Assembly (NCBI GenBank): GCA_002633005.1
Contig: NMRA01000363.1
Span: 1 to 64,000 of the forward strand
Source: Phoronis australis
Lineage: Eukaryota; Phoronida; Phoronidae
Direction: 5' to 3'
Length of the DNA stretch: 64,000 nt
Shown: positions 11,444-26,174 of the stretch, in pieces
How the letters are laid out: the number at the start of each line of letters is the position of its first letter
Numbering within the stretch: the stretch's first letter is position 1
The notes under the pieces: model-generated
Told to the model about the DNA's origin: nothing
What the model saw: the letters and a program-made list of their open reading frames with translations, nothing else
The model's database searches: none
Translations under genes and position numbers: made by a program

Positions 11444-11630
11444 CTTATTCACGCAGCTACCATTTTAAAAAAGCCTCTTTTTAAGTTTAAAAAACATGCA
11501 TCTGAGATGTAAATATACATATACATGTAACGAGGCACGCGGAAAATTGCGTTTTGCACTGTGATTGAATGCCTTGTTTTTTAAAACATAAAAGGAGGGT
11601 CTTTGTAATATGGCAGCTGCGTGAATAAAG
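11444..11630. mobile_element. Short hairpin element (MITE-like)
   Basis: The left end reads CTTATTCACGCAGCTACCAT. The right end, reversed, reads CTTTATTCACGCAGCTGCCA. The interior contains no coding sequence. Confidence 0.65.
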
Positions 11631-14545
11631 TGCGTTATGTATTTATTTGTCTTAATCAGTTCAAATGAACAAACTTACGTAACAATTTGAACACGACAAC
11701 TTACTGTAATCGCCTTCTATTGAAACGCATCGGTGTAATTGTGATCCTGAAATTGGCACGCTTTTGTGCCAGGAAAAGTTCCGCGTTCTTTCGTCGTTTC
11801 AAAATCCAATTACACCATAAAAACCCTGAGGCAAGTGATTGGTTGTCCATATTTTTGTTGTTTTAGGTACAGACAATCCACTTGTTGGCAACTGCGCGTC
11901 TCTCAAGCTGTAGTGGACTTAAAAACAGTGGTGCTTCATTTATATTTTTTGATTTACAAATGTCCATTTTTGAATCAACACGTCCGATGTTCTATATTGA
12001 TATTCGTATTGATCCTGAGTTGATAACAGTTGCACTGTAAGTGTTTCTAATTTTTAATAAAATAAAAAACAAAAGAGTTGATATCTCAGTAGTATACATG
12101 TAATACCAACAAATGGGTTATATGACAATCAAAATTAATTCGAATTTCGGTTAACACTGATCTATACGTACAATAGCTTTCAGTTAGGTTTATAAAAGCT
12201 GAAATTTTTTTCAGAGTCGTATGAACAATCCTAAATTTCGAGATTTTGCGGATGCCTTGGGCAAACGCTTTACTCGCATGGACTGGCCTTACTATTTATA
12301 AGTTCCAAAAACGAAGAAAAATTAATAAACGTATAGTGATTCAGGATTTCGTTATCTTTTTATTTGTGATTTCCGTGAAATGACAGACGATCATTTTACA
12401 TGATTTGCACTCCATTATACTACCTACACTTTGTTACTGGTTGCTTGGTAACGGTAAACTAACGGCTAAAGGGGGCTGTGGCCTATAACGTCATAAGAAC
12501 GATGATTTTGTTGATGAATAAACAATCTATCCAATAAACGTGCAGGAGGAGGCTTGTTTGCCTCCGAAGAAAAGGTCGCACCGTGCTCAAAGCTAACTTA
12601 AGCACATGCATTCAGATATTTATTACTTTATAGCACCACTTATCAGTGACTATTTACAAAACATCAAGGAAAAAAAATGAAATAAAAGCACTTCACTTAT
12701 TAAAAATAGTAAAACATGAAAATATAGGTAGCGGAAACAACAGAATATAAAACAAGGAAAAAGGAGTGCACAGCATCAGTTACTTGGTGAGTTAGTCTAT
12801 CGAATAAATTTAACTACAGTACAAAAAACTGAAACAATCAATTTATTTAAAATGGGGAAAACTTAAAAACACCGAGAAATAAAACATGAATAAAATTTTT
12901 AAAACATACATTCGGAGGCAATGTAATAGGTTGTACATGCTTCTTTGGTTAATGTTGTTTTGTTTTATTTTTTCATGAACAATGTAAATTCCACATGTTT
13001 TTTCAACGATATAGCTGATTCCAAAGGAAAGGGTTAGATTAAAAAAACTTACTCTACTCGTTTAAGCCCGTTATGTAATTGACCTCGTTTGTCATAAAAT
13101 GCCAGGAAATGTACTTACATGTAAATAATATGGTCTAGTGCATTGGTGCGTTGGCGATCGTCCGTTTGCATGAAAATTATACACTGGATAGCGACGAAGA
13201 CACTGCGCCACCATGCGTCAAGTCGACAAAGTTGAACATTTGTCGTCTTGCAAAAAATGAAGTTTTATGCAAGCCAACAATGTCGAATGATTTTGGACCT
13301 GGTGAATTGCGTTTATCTTTAGTTTTAGATCTTGTGGCGTCTCTCGTAACTCTGTCAGCCTGTCTTGCAATCAAGCTTGAAATACGCACGTTGTATTTAG
13401 ATTTTACTTTCCTTGTTGATAGGTTATTGCAATAGTTTGGTTTGGACTGGCGGTGGCAATATCTCACGAAGATGCGCATGATCTCTCTAAATGGGCGCAT
13501 ACCAGGATGACCACACGTTGCTCTAAAAATCCATATTTATCGTGACTGCACAGCATAGTTGCATTAAACTAAAGAACTGCCTATGCACAGCAGAGCAAGT
13601 ACTTAAACGAACATTTCCATTGATTTTTTATGATGTATTTATTGAAACACAGTATGGGAGTGATGTTGTTTACATAATCGTCTCTTTAATTAATCCAAGG
13701 TTATAGATTTTGCAGACTGTGTGTAATAATGTTTGCTGTTGTTTTCATTTATTAGTTCTGCAGGTCGGTTTATAAAGCGTACATTTCATTGTTTAAACAA
13801 TAAGCTGGTCCATTCTTAAATGGTCCCACTTATTATCTCAGACTCAATTTGATTTTACAGGTACAAGAAATCTTATTTGCTCTAAAGCGCCATCATTGGT
13901 GGAAATCCACACCATTTCAACAAACCTTTATATTCTGTAGACTTTCTATTTGCATGTACAACTCATTGACTTGAAAAGATGTGTTGATACGCTGTGGGCT
14001 ATATCCATTGATTTTACAGCCATGATGAGAAAATCTCTCAATTAAAGTACTTGTTCGATCCTTTAATGTCAACACTTAACATAATGCCTGATCACTGTCG
14101 TTGTCTCATCGTCTATGAAACCCCAACAAAGACTTCCATCCCATAATTCAACATTCCAACCTGCCCAGCCAATCACATCCATGTTTATGTAGGCTGATAA
14201 TTCAAAGGTCCCCCCCCCCCGAGTACTTACGCGCACTCACCTTCCAATCATGCGGTAATTTCACGTGGTCTTACGTAATCATTCTATTTCGCAGTTGCCT
14301 CATGTCTATGGAACGCATTCCTGCCGTTTCTGTGCAAACAATAGAAAGCCTACAGTGTCACATTTCTAAACATTGGACATGCGCAATTCATTTTTTAGAG
14401 CTGATTCCATACGCATGAGACATTTAAGACACCGTTCCAACTAGAAAGATTCGTTTACGGAATAGAAAACCTGACTGTTTGCCGTAAGTCAAAGCTCTAC
14501 ATTGTAGCCTAGCCAACCTATCAGGTCAATACGGACAGAAGTGCT

Positions 14546-14672
14546 TTCCGTAGACGCGAGAACCTCACAGAAACGCAGGAATTAGCGAAATACCGGTATA
14601 GCCACGTAGTACAATCGCCGGAAGTACGAGCTCACACTAGCCTCTTTAGGGAGATTCTTGCGCTTACGAAAC
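14546..14672. mobile_element. MITE-like element of the TTCCGTAGACGCGAG family
   Basis: Begins TTCCGTAGACGCGAG and ends in a decayed inverted version near TTGCGCTTACGAAAC. The best-preserved copy is at 54578-54697; partial relatives are near 16190-16235, 23050-23118 and 41850-41950. Confidence 0.5.
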
Positions 14673-16270
14673 TCCACGTGTACCCAGTTTACGTGTATAC
14701 ACTAGTATGATTTCGTGTTTACCCGCGAAACAGTCGCTTGATTTTGCAAGAACTTCCTCCACGGAACGAACCCCTGGTCCATGGCCATGTATGTCCGTTG
14801 CTCCAACAGAAAGGGTACATTTCAGTGGTTATTTCTATACCTGGACGCTGACGATCTCGAAACAATTAACGACTTTCCAAAAATTACGTGCTTATTCTAA
14901 TTGGATACCTTCCATACCAAGAGTCATACTTCTTTAAAAATGTTTTAAAATATAACTCCTTGGTGATCACAGAAAACTATTGTGCGCATCTTGCTTTATT
15001 GTTTGTTGTCACGTTATTGTGTTTTTGTTTGTTTTTTTAAAGGCGACTTTTCCAAGTTTGACCTGAGTTGAGTCACGGCTGCCATGTACGTGACCCATTT
15101 TGCATGAAACTTGAAAATTCTATATCATATTGTAGTAGGTACAATCGGCAGGCTGGAAAATTTAGCAAGGCCTATTCGTTGAAAAAAAAAAAATGGCCGA
15201 GGTATTGATTTTGGACGATTGGATTTTTCGTCTAAATAGGCGTTGGTATTTTTTCTAGACACCCCATTGTACCTAATGTAATATACAGATAGAAAATTCA
15301 GGTTAGTGGGAAATTTATCAGGGATGTGACAGCCGCGACTTACCGTGCCGAACTTGCAAATCACGTTTAAGAAGAGCATATCACGTGACTACAAACAGTA
15401 AGCCATTATTTTCATGCGCAAAGTATGTTTGCGTGTTCATCAAGAATTTGAAAAATGCATGGTTTCATGTCTTGATGAGTTGTATTTTAGAATATATTTA
15501 TAGACGTGTGACTCTTGATAGTAAAGTTATCCAATTACCTTAAAGGTTTTCCACACAGATGCGCATGCGTGCCAGGCCCTCTAAAATCCTATCATAGTAG
15601 AAGACAGTGGCAGTTTATCCCTTTTACAGCATGTCATGGGGTTTTTGCATGTGTCCATTGATCATTTTTAGTTGTTTCCAAAAATGTTTTGTGGAAAACC
15701 GAAACTTTGAAAATGTTTACTGCTAGGAACAATTCAGCATTCATTCATGAAATGAAAATCTTACACTTAAGTTATCGCTAACAAACAAGAGGGGCTTCAC
15801 ATGCAGACACAGTCTCAGTTCACTCGACCTGAATGCATTACCACGTTATAAATCAAATCGGTGGTAAATTCTTAAAGGTGTCCGAGGTTCGTTCATGCAA
15901 TGAGTTCTGAGTTCGAATCTCCGGGCCATCAGGACGTTCAGTGTCGTCTCGCTCGTTACTTTGTGGGTATCGTCCAGTGTTGGCGCTGGGTGTACTTAAA
16001 TGGCTGTTTTGCGCTCCTTCACAGCGCCCTCGCTGAATTAAGGCACTGTGAATAATGTACTGCGGCTTACGTCACCTTCTTGTTGAAATTTAGACAAACT
16101 GGAAAGGCAGTTTGTTGCAAACAATCACAAGAAAATCAGATTTTCTCGGTCATGTGTTTCAATTTTAATGCTTCGAAAGATCTTGCGATGACTTGCGTTT
16201 TCGCGAGATTCTTGCGTCTACGGAACGCAGCCCAGGACTCCATAATAACATAAATTCGTTATTCGAGGAT

Positions 16271-16578
16271 TTAATCCTTTAGTTTATGCCACTGGGCGAT
16301 CTGTTTTCTGGGACAAGACACCACTTCATTCCAGTGATACAGTGCTTCGCCGACAGAGCGCGCCCCCATCTCTAACCGTCCAATAATCTCGTTTTTCGTC
16401 ACGCGGTCCCAGTCCAAGACATGAAACTCTAAACTTATGTTATTTAAGCCCTCGTCTCCTGGTAAATCGAATATGAACGATTCGTTGAAAACTGGATTTA
16501 ATGTGCGCTTTTTCACGTGGGTCTTCTTTTTTATCATTCGTTGTCCATCAAACAGCAAGTATATCTTCACGTATGGAT
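16271..16578 (-). CDS. syt4: Synaptotagmin last exon: rest of C2B
   Basis: Acceptor CTTTTTCAG|ATCCAT. Encodes [56 protein letters not shown] and the WHKLKD tail, ending at a TAA (16271-16273). The polybasic KKKTHVKK strand is the usual phospholipid/SNARE-contact patch of C2B. Confidence 0.95.
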
Positions 16579-19500
16579 CTGAAAAAGTTCATTTGAAAGT
16601 TTATGAAATATGCTTTAATCAGTGGTGCCTGTGGAAACAGGCGTAGCCATATTGTCGAGCTCTTCTGCTCCGTAACACTGTTGACGTTCACTGCATCAAT
16701 TTCATTTACAGCACCACCAACAAACGGTTTACGTGTAGGCTACCACACCTGTGGTAGTGGATCTACCATAAAGCTAGCGAAACTTACAAAAGAAAGTAAG
16801 TCATTTTTGGTTAAATTACGATTTTTGATTATCGTTTATCAATTTTAAAGTTAATTTAACTCTTTCAGGCTTTAATTAATTATGCACACATCACATCAGA
16901 ATTCGGACGTCCACAGCTGTAATTATTCTCCGCCATTTTTGTTTACAATGTAGGCCTACATGTATTTCGGACGTTGTTTGGCAACGGATCCCTCGTTGTG
17001 CACGTCAGGTTGTTTCAGTCAATTGCCTTTCTCCACCTGAGTCTTTAGTCAGTATGCCTGTACCGAGATGCAAGCATAATGAGCTCTAGAAGGATACGGG
17101 ATTTCCGTTTTACCAATTCCATAAGCCGGGATTGTCTCGTTCGTGTGATGAATGCAGAGATGACGTTTCACGCCACGGCTAAAGCAGTGTGAACATTTCT
17201 TACAGTCGGATTACGAAGGGGACATTTACGCACAGATTATGAAAATACCCGCTAAACATCGACGCGTTTTGTAAAAGGATGCCAAAGCGTCAGTATTTCC
17301 ATTCATTCTTTCGTCGTGATCTGCTAAAACACTTTTCTGAAACGCGAGACCTTGCGAGTTGCGGTCACTGTATTGACTCAAGGCCACGAAATTGGTCTCA
17401 CCCGATCTTGTGAACACTCACTGCAGCGTTCAAGGCCAGCAGCTATCACAACTTCGACATGTACAAGTGACCCGTGTTTCAACGCCATTTCCTGTCATTG
17501 CTTATCAAACAGTGGCTTACTGAACAGTGTTTTAGACCAACCTCAAGATGGCTCGAAAAAACTCGTCGAAGGCAAATTCTTACGACATTTTGTTTTGGAA
17601 AACACTATCCACAACGAATTGCCAAACAGACAGAACTGGTAACGTTCATGATTCGGACCGCGACCGTAATTTCCGTTGTGACATACACATCTAGATGCAT
17701 AGATATCGAACGGGGAATTAACTAAACTCGAAACATTATCTAGGATAACCAAAAAATCGCATTTCATACTAAGTGACACTAAAATGATTGCCTCACTCCT
17801 TAAGCTTCGACTTTCTAGTGCAGGAGTTGCTCCCCAGACTAATCAATGTATCGGGGTTTGTAATAATAAGAGATGGCCACTGGAAGGGGAGTGTGGCGAC
17901 CGTGGAGGAGTTCTTAGCTCTTCCTATAGCGGAGGTATCCCACTGCTGATTCAACTTGATGACTCAAAAATGTAATCCGCCTCTGTACAAGGCAAATACA
18001 AAACCCAAGTGTCCAGTTTCATGAAATCTGACTTGAGACTTAAGACCAAAAATTTGTCTAAATGAAGACCGAAATTCCGTCTCAGTTAAGACCGAAAACG
18101 AAATTTCGTGAACCTAAATCTGAATTTTGATCTTCGGTTTTAACTTATACAGACATTAAGTCGGTTTTTGACGTAGGTGATCACCAAATCTGCGCTTTCG
18201 CTGCGTGCTGTGACTTCACAAAACTAGCATGGCGGTGTGTAAAATAGGGTTTCAATATTGAATCTGTTCTTGAAGCTCTAAATGGGGATTTATTTACATT
18301 TTGGATACAATTGGGATATAGTGTGCTTGAGAAGACCCTTGTATGGCTAGAAAATTATCATTTCACATGCGCCGATGAATTGCACTGAAAATTGTCGGTT
18401 CTCAAATTGAAAGCAGACGATCTTGAATTTGACATTGTTTAGGGACATTATTGGTTACTTAGGCCAAAAGTCCAATTTCAATCCTACTCCGTAGCATCAT
18501 CTTTCGGACTTAGATGTAGCTTAAAACAGATTTCGGTCTTAAGTCGGCGTCTTAAAATTTTCATGAAACGGGGTTAAGACATTTTGTTCTGAAATTAGCC
18601 CGATTTCGGTCTAATTTAATAAAGTTTCTTGAAACGAACCTTTACAGGGATTTGCAAAAGACGGCTGTGACTTCGGAGGCCTGGACAGCTATCAAGATCA
18701 CTAAAGAAGGATTAGAATGCTAACCCCAACTATGTTGTTAATTCTCAGAATTGGAAAATTGCCTCCAGCTCGGGAAATGTGTGCACGTGCAGCCTACGGC
18801 GCTTTGAGCAGAGCCTTTCTCCTTTGTCTTCCAAAGGGAAAATCGCAAGACCACATACGACCTGCACTAACTTTAACAGTTGTCTCAGTTGTGTCTCGCT
18901 AATGAGTCTTACCTGACAACCCCGTTATGTCCATTTTGGGTAAGTTTCTCGCCTTAAGTATTACGACAGTGAGTCGGTTTGCGGCAGGCTGATAACAAAG
19001 CGACACCAACAGTTCCCCATGTCCCTGGCTGCGGATCTGAAATGACGTAACCTTTAGACGTAATGATGCTGAAAGATTGTTGTAGTCACAAGAAATGGTT
19101 CTAAGATGAGGATGCCAATGAAAGCATATTTTCAGTTTAATTCATGGTCACTAGAAGTGGACATCAATCCCTACATGTAATACCCCGCCACATGCTATTA
19201 CACATTCAGCGCCTCCCTGGGGAGATAAAACATTAAGCTAAAACACCTCATAGCTTTCGCAATTTAAGTGAATTCTGTGGTTCAGTGTGGGGGGATTTTC
19301 CTCGTTGCAACCGTCGACTTTCTCGCTTAAATCGCTTGCCTAGAAGACTTCGTAAAGAAAGGGTATTGCTGAAGTAGTGCTGCTGTGAGTGAAGTTGAAA
19401 TCTTGCTTAATCTCAAGATCGTGTCCGCGTGAACTTGGTATACACGAGGAAACTTGGCAAATTCCCTCAAACAATCAGGTTCACGTTGCTAAAAATTTGC

Positions 19501-22500
19501 ACTGCACTAAATCGAACTACATTTTAATAAAATGACACAGTTTTTAACCAAAATTCAACTATTGTCGATCTTATTCAACAAACAATAATTAACTTAACCA
19601 TTCACATATTCCTCCGATTCTTTGATACAAGTTACGTTATAGAGGGAAATGGGTGGTCATGAGGCTAATAATTACAGAAATTCTTTACACTGAAGTAAAA
19701 AAATTCCATCTGATTGCCCAAATGAATATTTAATTCCAAATTCACGCACACGCGATCTTGAGATTAAGCAGGATTTCAAGTTCACGCACAGCAGTGCCGC
19801 CTATGATTGTTTCGTTTCAAACATTACTAATCCCGTGCCAGTTTACCTGATTTAGTTGTTGTTTGAGGCCAGGTTCAACATGACTTGCCTTAACCCATAA
19901 TTTTGTATAACTCTGTCATTATAGCCAGTGCATATCAGTGGCGGATTTAGGGGGGCAAGGGGGCCATGGCCCCCCTAAAATTCTACCAGATACAATTTGG
20001 GAGTTCGAGTGCGCGCAAGCAGGGACTCGTCGGTTGTGAATAAACAAGCATAGGCCCTGAACAAACTGAACAAACCCCGTTTACCGTTTTTTTTAGTCAA
20101 CAGGTCCGCAACCCCAAACATTCGGGGCCTCTGCGTCCCCACATTTTAGGCTGGGCGCGCGCATCTGTCGAAATTCTAGTTATTCCCGTGCCCTACCCCC
20201 CCCCCCTAACTCACAATCCTGGATCCGCCCCTGTATATGTGTGCATAGAAACTAATAGCGCTTGTAGCATTCGGATCTAGCCTGCTACATTAGGCAAACC
20301 ATGTTTTTTCGGCGCACATAATGATTCGGTGTGTAGACCTTCATACATTGTAAATCCTGTAATCTGAGTAGGGAACAATTTGAGACCATGACCCGGGAAT
20401 GTATCTCCGAACTCAGACACGAATCACGTCGCATAGTTTGAGTATATATGTGTAAATTTATTCGAAGCGTTCCATAGTATTGCTCAATTTTCGAGAACAG
20501 AGATTACACCCGGGACCCATGCAAGTCTGCGTTAGGCAGGTTCGAGACACTTCCTGGTAAAGCCAATGTGATCACATGTTTCAAATGTAATGCATGACGA
20601 TAAATTGAGACGACGTGCATGATCTTGCTTTTCTCGAAAAAACTGACCTATAGTGCGTATTCCAGTATTACACCAAATCCCCCGCCACCCTGACGAGCTT
20701 GCCCTGTGGTCGCGACTAACAAACACACTGTGAATCGGAACAAAAGTGAAAAAATACACCCGGCAGCACAACAGGTGTACTGAGTACCAGGCTCTTGAAC
20801 GACCGTCATGTTCTCCTGGTGCAAATCTGACAATATTTACGCTCACGCGCACTCGCAATGTTTTTTGTTTTTGTGGCGTGCGTACATTCTCATTGCAACC
20901 GTTACGATTTAACAACGCATCCAGGAATTTTAAACGGATTTGTGAAGCGTTCTTTGAGATTGCGCGTTACCCACGATAGGTCTTTAGTTACATGTACGTT
21001 GTAATTAAATCTCACTTTAGCGAAAGGACAAAGTCTCTGAGAATATACCTAATAATTTCTAATTACTGTTATGAGATAGAATTACATGACTAAATTTGTA
21101 TGCAGTGATTGTAAAATGGGAGCGTAACACCAATCTTGTGACGAAAGTCTTAAGTCACTTTGCGTCAGACTCCTGCAGCCGATTTCATAAAGGTGGTTTA
21201 ACAAAACCAGGTTTAAGACTTAAAACCTGGTGTTCCTAAACTTGGTCTAATTTTAGACCTAACTTGCATTTCACCAACATGGTTTAAGAGTCTGGAAGCC
21301 TGGTTTTGCTAGACCAGGGAGCTGGTTCAGTAGAACCAGGTTTAAAGTATCAAAGGCACCCAACTGTGTCAAGCTGGGTAAACCCAACAAAGAAACTATT
21401 GAAGTGCTTCAATGAAACCTTGATCACGTGGGTATAGAATGGCATACACCAGTAGAATCAGTGCAGACATGAACGACAAAGGTCTAAAAGCTTTTTTCAT
21501 GAGGAAAAATGTTATTTGTGTGCCCAACACACACACATTAAAGAACATGCTGATGATTAGATGTAAAATGATAAATGCCCAAATTTATTTCCGTGTCATT
21601 TTAGTGTTTATTTTTCGCGGCCAAAGGGGGGGGCAAGACCCCTTCCCGGCAACATTGAATCGGAGAACAGTGGAGGTGGAACTCAGTCAGAAGAATCAGA
21701 GGATGCTGTCTTAAACAAAATCCGTAGGGCTTGCGACGATGAGACCTGCTCGACCAGTCGTATTCTGATGAATCCGCAGGACACACTCCAGCACGTACTG
21801 GTCTACGCATAGGCGGATCCAGGGGGGTCAAGGGGTCCGGAGCCCCCTTTTTCCCTTGATTTTAATGGTATCAAATCTATAATTTTCAAATTGTTGACTT
21901 GGTCCCCCTTTCAAAAAATCGGTGACCGTCCCCTCCCCTTTAAAAAATCCTAGATCCGCCCCTGCTACGTTTGATCTCGTGTCGTAGTAAACCTGAATAT
22001 TGGAAATAGTCCATTTTCGTTCTAAAACTGCGTCGCAATTGCACACCGCGGCATCGTTCAGTTGTACCTATACCATGCAAGTCTGACATATTTAACAGTT
22101 AAACCTGGGTCTGACCAAGTCTAAAGTTAAACATAGTTTTAGATCTTAATACAGGTCTAAAGGATATAGACCTCGTTGGTGAAATGAAAACTGACTTAGA
22201 CCAGGTCTAAACTGGAGTTAAACCAGGTTTTACAAGACCACTGGTCTAAAAGTTAAACCACCTTTATGAAATGCAGATTATCATTAAATCTGGTCTAAGT
22301 CCAGTTTAAACCTGGTTTAACTTTAAACCCCCTTTATGAAATCGGCTGCAGGGGTCGTCTACTCTATGAAAACTTGCTTAAGGCTTAAGCTAGAAATTTG
22401 GTCTTACGCTCTGCATCTTTAACTTTTTCGCGCCCACTTGTAATTTTTGAAAAAATAAATGACTTATTTTTCCACCTCCTGCCAGCAGCACAAAGCGAGC

Positions 22501-25500
22501 CGGGGAAATTTCATTTCGGTAAAGTTTTAGATATTCTCTCCAATTGCTTCTTCGCTGCACTGGTATTACGAAAGGACCCTCCCTCTCTTTTTTCCAGCTC
22601 AGGCATACATGTATTGTGCGATAAAGCGTTGGGAGGGGAATCGACCCTGAATGTGCTGGTCTTATACCGTTTAAATGTAGTGTGAGAGGCACGGGCAAGT
22701 AGAATTGAGGCCGCAGTTGCAAGCACGAGGCTTGTTGTGTCAACGGAAAGCTCACCGGTATGGTATTACTCTCAAGTCGGTCGCAGAGCTCTTGCCGGGC
22801 TGTCATGCTTTGTCGTAGACAACTATGCCCAGAGTGTGTAGCGGTCGCAACTGCGCTCATACATGTATACATGTACATATGCAGCGCTCTTACAACCTTG
22901 TTAGGTCATGGCGACCTTCTCGGGCTCTAGAGGAGGCCAACGGTACGTTTGAAGTCGCTTCATGGAGATACCAGTTTTTTACTTTTGATTATTCCAATTG
23001 GAGTGCAAACCTGTGTTCGTTGGCGTGAACACCTGTTTAGCTTGCAATGCATGGCGAAATCTCGCGAATTATTGCGTGATCTTTTGATTTCGCGAGTTTC
23101 CTGAAACTACGGAACCCAGGCTTAATCGAGGCATAGTGTGGCAGAGGTATAACTGTTACGGCAGACTCACTCAAAAGTTTTCAAAAATTCAATAATTGCA
23201 TTTTTACTGAACACGAGTTTCACTAATGTTTTTGCTTTAAATGTAATTTAAAGCATGTTTATAGACTAAAGCATGATTTTGCAACCATTTAAGTTTTGCT
23301 GCTTGGATTTCGCATGCATCGCACATTCTTACTCTTGCGAACACCATTTCAGAATAATGCATCAAAAACATCCCAGGGTCCATGCCTCCCTCAAAAGTTA
23401 CTTAATTTCTTTGGTTCCAACTCAGATTTCATCTTCCTTAAAAGATATGCAGTTCAAGTTCATAATCAGCTCGGAATGCTGGCCCTAAACCCAGTTAATA
23501 TTGTGTTTTAACACATGTTTACCACTGTACAGACCGTAGTACAATTTAACTTGGATCAATGGATATTACTTTTCCGCAACCCAATTTGTCTCCGGTTTGT
23601 AGTTGGAAATGAAATATTGTTTGAATAGTCGCCTTTTAAACTGAGGAAGCAAATATTCATCGTTGAAAATTTACTGAAACGAGCTCCAGGAAAGCCAGTT
23701 GCTCGCATGCATTATTAGCAATAAGACTCAGCGCTCATATCAATGATACACGATTGGGTAAGCTATGCCGTTCAATAAACCATCTATCGTTTTTAGTTCC
23801 TCATGAAAACACACGAACCGTGGTCACTGTTTATCTAATTAAGTTCAAAATCAATAATTATACTGGATTAAAATGGCGACATTTCCTGCAATTTACAATT
23901 AGAAATGCCGCGTCCACTGTAGTTGTTTCTAAGCAGGCTCAGCCAGCTGCACTGAACATCCAAGGCGAAATGTTGTCACGCTGCCTATTCAAGCGCCTCC
24001 TGAAGCCCGAATTAAATTAGTTAACGCATATTGAATCGTCTAATTGCCAATCTGACATCTTTTTTACAAAAAGCAAAAGATGTCGTTCAAAAAAACGAAC
24101 ACAATGCACTTGCAAGTCAAAGTGGAAATCGGGATTTATGTTTGACTTGCAAGCTTATTAATTGTATTTTGCGCATCTAATTAAAGTAACCGTCCGGCGA
24201 GACAGAAAATTTGCCAAAGAAAAATAATTAGGTAAATCAAGGATCAAGTTCATTTTTATTCTCGGATCTATCGTTCTTAACCCAATAACAACATGGTCAA
24301 GTAGAAGTGAACAAAATTTCGCATTTGCATCGCTTTTGCAAAACAGTACAGGGACGTCTTGCGTTCTGTTTCACAAAAGTAACTAAAGAGTCATGGAACA
24401 CGAAACGTTTATTACAGAGTTATTTACTTTCCCCGATGAGGGAATTTCCAAAAAACTCACGATTTTTGAAATACGCACGACGGAAAAACTCTGTGGTCAA
24501 CACAAGGTATTTAATCTTCCACCCGCTTATGATAAATGCGCGCGTGCGCTCGCATTGTCATTCGACAAACAGCTGACTGATAAGAATGATGTTAACGGCA
24601 GATTATCATGTGTGATCACACACCGAATCCGAGGTCGACATGCTGTGTGACGCAAGTCAATGAAGCAAGAGATTTCCCCAAGTGCATTTTAGAATATATC
24701 TGAATGCTATAATAGCGTTGTAACCTATGTTAAATTTCAATTTGTCTCTTAATTCAGGAGCTGCTTGAAATCGCCGTTGTTTTGTTTACATCAAATGTAA
24801 AAGGCCAAAAGAGGGAAGTGTGCTACTTCTATGATTTGCCATACCAAATAAGGAGACGTGCTTTGCGTTGTGGGAAAAGTCAACGAAGTTACGAGCAGCT
24901 GGCAAGGCGTTTTTGGAAATTTGAAACTAATAAAAGTTTTGACATCAACAGAAAGTCTTTATGAACAAACTGTAAAACTATCTGGTGAACACCATTAATT
25001 ATGTTTCAGTGACAGAGAACCACTTTCAATAATGTAATTCAGTCTGTTCCAGAGATTTGGCCTTATGCTGCCAATTCACAATTGATGAAAACGATTTAGC
25101 CAATCCAACTAATTGTGAGTACGCCACTGTCTTGAAAAGTTGTATATAAAATATCTCAGTAACACGTGTGTTTACATTTGCTCAAGTGAGATTTTATTTT
25201 TTCCAGAAATAGTTGTGTGAAGTGTCAAGATCAAATCTTAGACTCAAATCTTTTATGACTTTAAAGTCGCTTTTTACGAACCAGGCCTCTGGTGTGCGTA
25301 CAATGTTACAGCCTAAGAGCATTGCTGGTTTATTTAACAAGATCTTCACTGCTCTTAGTCAATTAATATACCTATTACGCGTTTAAAGCAAGTCACTATT
25401 TGTACAAAAATCTGATGACGTGCTAAACCACCCTAAGCACTCAGGATATTAAATTTACATTAACCGTTTAACCAAAGTGGATTTCCTCAAAATCAATGTC

Positions 25501-26002
25501 GCAATTTATGGTAAAACGGTTGGCGCTTTATATACGTAACACATATGCCCAAAAATGATGTAAAATATACTTAAAACGGCTTCGTACTTTTAAGGGAGTT
25601 CGACATAGTTTCAACTTATACATGACTTTTTTAATTTTATACTTTGTATTTTGAACTTTGCCAAATGCAAATTTGAAAAAATATGGGTTCACCAATGCGT
25701 TGTCTGTGGAATAAGTAGAAAACAGGTGTCTTATTAGCTTTACTATGCAAGTTGTTTTCTACCCATCTCTGATATATTGTGTCCAAAACGCAAAATAGCA
25801 ACAAAAATTTCCGACTATAGGCCCACCCAAAATACGTTCATGGGCGTATTTACATTTTCCAAGTACCCCCATAGGGATATTTTCGGTAAGCGTTTGCATG
25901 TTTTTAAAACCTGGTGGATTGTTCTGTTAGCAGTGTGTTTACTTAATGCGAGATAAACATTGAAGAATAAAAAAGACGTGTGCGTGTGTATGTGTGCGTG
26001 CG

Positions 26003-26044
<42 letters not shown>

Positions 26045-26134
26045 NNNNNNNNNNNNNNNNNNNNNNNNNNNNNNNNNNNNNNNNNNNNNNNNNNNNNNNN
26101 NNNNNNNNNNNNNNNNNNNNNNNNNNNNNNNNNN

Positions 26135-26174
<40 letters not shown>

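Larger units (their letters stand above)
10818..16270. other. Intergenic region between the two host genes
   Basis: Lies between the dehydrogenase start and the synaptotagmin stop. It contains MITE-like hairpins (11444-11630, 14546-14672) and otherwise AT-rich sequence. Overlapping opposite-strand frames at 13151-13500 were examined and not accepted. The dehydrogenase promoter should lie just above 10817, but no clear core promoter motif was seen. Confidence 0.5.

Noticed and set aside
13151-13500. Overlapping frames of 94 and 107 residues on opposite strands
   Set aside because: No domain, no splice context, and mutual overlap; not enough to call a gene.
16712-16791. Plus-strand exon-like stretch TTTACAG|...|GTAAGT encoding [14 protein letters not shown]
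   Set aside because: The borders look good, but there is no partner exon, no recognised domain, and it lies antisense in a synaptotagmin intron; taken as chance.
19936-20241. 8-base target duplication expected for hAT elements
   Set aside because: The flanks GTGCATAT and TATATGTG do not match as a direct duplication, so none is claimed.
22390-22878. 162-residue minus-strand frame
   Set aside because: No recognisable domain, continues across unrelated-looking sequence, and adjoins the 21172-22352 element; probably chance or repeat.
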